The notes under the pieces: model-generated
The model's database searches: none
Seen by the model: only the letters and a program-made list of their open reading frames with translations
What the model was told of the DNA's origin: nothing
Shown here: positions 7,656-7,843 of the stretch, piece by piece
Layout of the letters: each line of letters opens with the position of its first letter
Position numbering within the stretch: the first letter of the stretch is position 1
Program-made: the position numbers and the translations under genes
Assembly (NCBI GenBank): GCA_028291305.1
Contig: JAQGII010000504.1
Location: forward strand, 1-7,843
Source of the DNA: Caulobacteraceae bacterium
GTDB taxonomy: Bacteria > Pseudomonadota > Alphaproteobacteria > Caulobacterales > Caulobacteraceae
DNA length: 7,843 bases
Direction of reading: 5' to 3'

Positions 7656-7684
7656 TTGCGTTCGCCAGTCAGAGGAGAGAATAT
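7656..7684 (+). promoter_or_regulatory. Candidate promoter of the TetR-family gene
   Basis: TTGCGT (7656-7661) and GAATAT (7679-7684) on the plus strand are 17 bases apart. The -35 is fair and the -10 weak (three of six). The -10 touches the palindrome, and transcription would start near 7691, inside it, which suits autorepression. This model conflicts with translation of the leader ORF that begins at 7683, so at most one of the two is right unless transcription starts further upstream. Confidence 0.28.
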
Positions 7685-7706
7685 GAGTAATTACTCACAT
7701 TTCCAC
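7678..7706 (-). promoter_or_regulatory. Candidate promoter of the efflux operon
   Basis: On the minus strand, GTGGAA (7701-7706) and TATTCT (7678-7683) are separated by exactly 17 bases. The match to the sigma-70 consensus is moderate at -10 and weak at -35 (three of six). The 17-base spacer contains the whole 14-bp palindrome, so a repressor bound there would block RNA polymerase. The implied transcription start near 7671 leaves a leader of about 70 bases before the ATG at 7599. The elements are seen in the sequence; promoter activity is inference. Confidence 0.4.
7681..7700. promoter_or_regulatory. Candidate TetR-family operator palindrome
   Basis: TGAGTAATTACTCA at 7684-7697 is a perfect 14-bp inverted repeat with no spacer. 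Adding three bases each side gives a 20-bp palindrome with one mismatched pair (A7683 against C7698). It lies in the short control region between the efflux operon and the divergent TetR gene, in an AT-rich patch within otherwise GC-rich DNA. TetR-family dimers typically bind 14-20 bp palindromes placed like this, so it is the obvious target of the adjacent regulator. The binding protein is inferred, not shown. Confidence 0.72.
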
Positions 7707-7724
7707 TCGCATTGGCCAGGATGA
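7683..7724 (+). other. 13-codon leader ORF with strong ribosome binding site, overlapping the TetR start
   Basis: ATG at 7683-7685 opens a 13-codon frame reading MSNYSHFHSHWPG. Its TGA (7722-7724) overlaps the TetR ATG (7721-7723) as ATGA. GAGGAG at 7672-7677, five bases before the ATG, is one of the best Shine-Dalgarno matches in the window, whereas the TetR start itself has only AGG directly touching its ATG. The frame also contains the whole operator palindrome. It could deliver ribosomes to the regulator gene by coupling. It is too short to judge by codon use, and it is only relevant if transcription starts upstream of about 7670. Confidence 0.35.
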
Positions 7725-7843
7725 CAGCCGCATCTTCACAAATCATTGTTACGCCTAGAAAAAAGCCCTCTCAGAGCCGCTCCAAGGCGACCGTCGACGC
7801 GGTCATGGCGGCGGCGGCTCACATTCTCGAAGACCGGGGCCTG
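7721..7843 (+). CDS. TetR/AcrR-family transcriptional regulator, N-terminal part (runs off the window)
   Basis: The first 41 codons, open to the window edge. A polar basic tail (residues 1-22, including PRKKPSQSRSK) is followed by ATVDAVMAAAAHILEDRGL, the typical first helix and turn of the TetR DNA-binding domain, from about residue 23. The helix-turn-helix proper and the ligand domain are outside the window. The ATG at 7721-7723 is preferred; the only other upstream in-frame start is a TTG at 7712 with no Shine-Dalgarno sequence, and a TAA closes the frame at 7688-7690. The first 17 or so codons are less GC-rich than the rest. It is divergent from the efflux operon with a 121-base gap holding a palindrome, so it is probably the local repressor of the pump and of itself. 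Caulobacter TipR, a TetR-type repressor of the AcrAB2-NodT pump, is a known parallel; orthology cannot be judged from 41 residues. Confidence 0.88.
   Translation, partial: MTAASSQIIVTPRKKPSQSRSKATVDAVMAAAAHILEDRGL

Overview
The window is very GC-rich, with third codon positions almost always G or C. Its gene content (NodT-type outer-membrane lipoprotein, RND pump, pyruvate kinase with a DLQGPK motif, galactonate-type sugar-acid kinase) fits an alphaproteobacterium, most likely of the Caulobacter/Phenylobacterium type. That placement is inference from protein style and composition; no rRNA or tRNA is present to confirm it.

Layout, left to right. All complete genes lie on the minus strand. At 1-185 is the 5' part of a 2-dehydro-3-deoxygalactonokinase gene (dgoK), cut by the window edge. 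Upstream of it, 227-1684, is a complete pyruvate kinase gene (pyk); its stop lies 41 bases before the dgoK start, so the two probably share a transcript. A 169-base gap (1685-1853) holds the pyk ribosome binding site and presumably its promoter. I could not find a convincing -35/-10 pair or an intrinsic terminator there. From 1854 to 7599 runs a tightly packed tripartite RND efflux operon, read right to left: outer-membrane factor (6070-7599), periplasmic adaptor lipoprotein (4940-6040, or from 6073), inner-membrane pump (1854-4940). At the right end, divergently on the plus strand, the first 41 codons of a TetR-family regulator begin at 7721 and run off the window.

How the parts work together. 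The 121-base divergent control region (7600-7720) carries a perfect 14-bp palindrome, TGAGTAATTACTCA (7684-7697), in a locally AT-rich patch. It lies exactly between plausible -35 and -10 elements for the pump operon and touches a plausible -10 for the regulator gene. This is the usual arrangement for a TetR repressor that represses both itself and the divergent pump until a ligand (often a pump substrate) binds. Once expressed, pump, adaptor and outer-membrane factor would form a trans-envelope channel driven by the proton gradient. The pyk-dgoK pair is a separate unit of central and sugar-acid metabolism (Entner-Doudoroff / De Ley-Doudoroff style).

I see no clearly new kind of system here. 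The observations most worth checking are the operator/promoter architecture, a 13-codon leader ORF with a strong ribosome binding site whose stop overlaps the TetR start, a similar 13-codon ORF linking pyk to dgoK, the sequence signature of a potassium-independent pyruvate kinase, and uncertain translation starts in the two lipoprotein genes. No CRISPR, insertion sequence, tRNA, rRNA or riboswitch was recognised, and no stretch longer than 300 bases lacks a gene.
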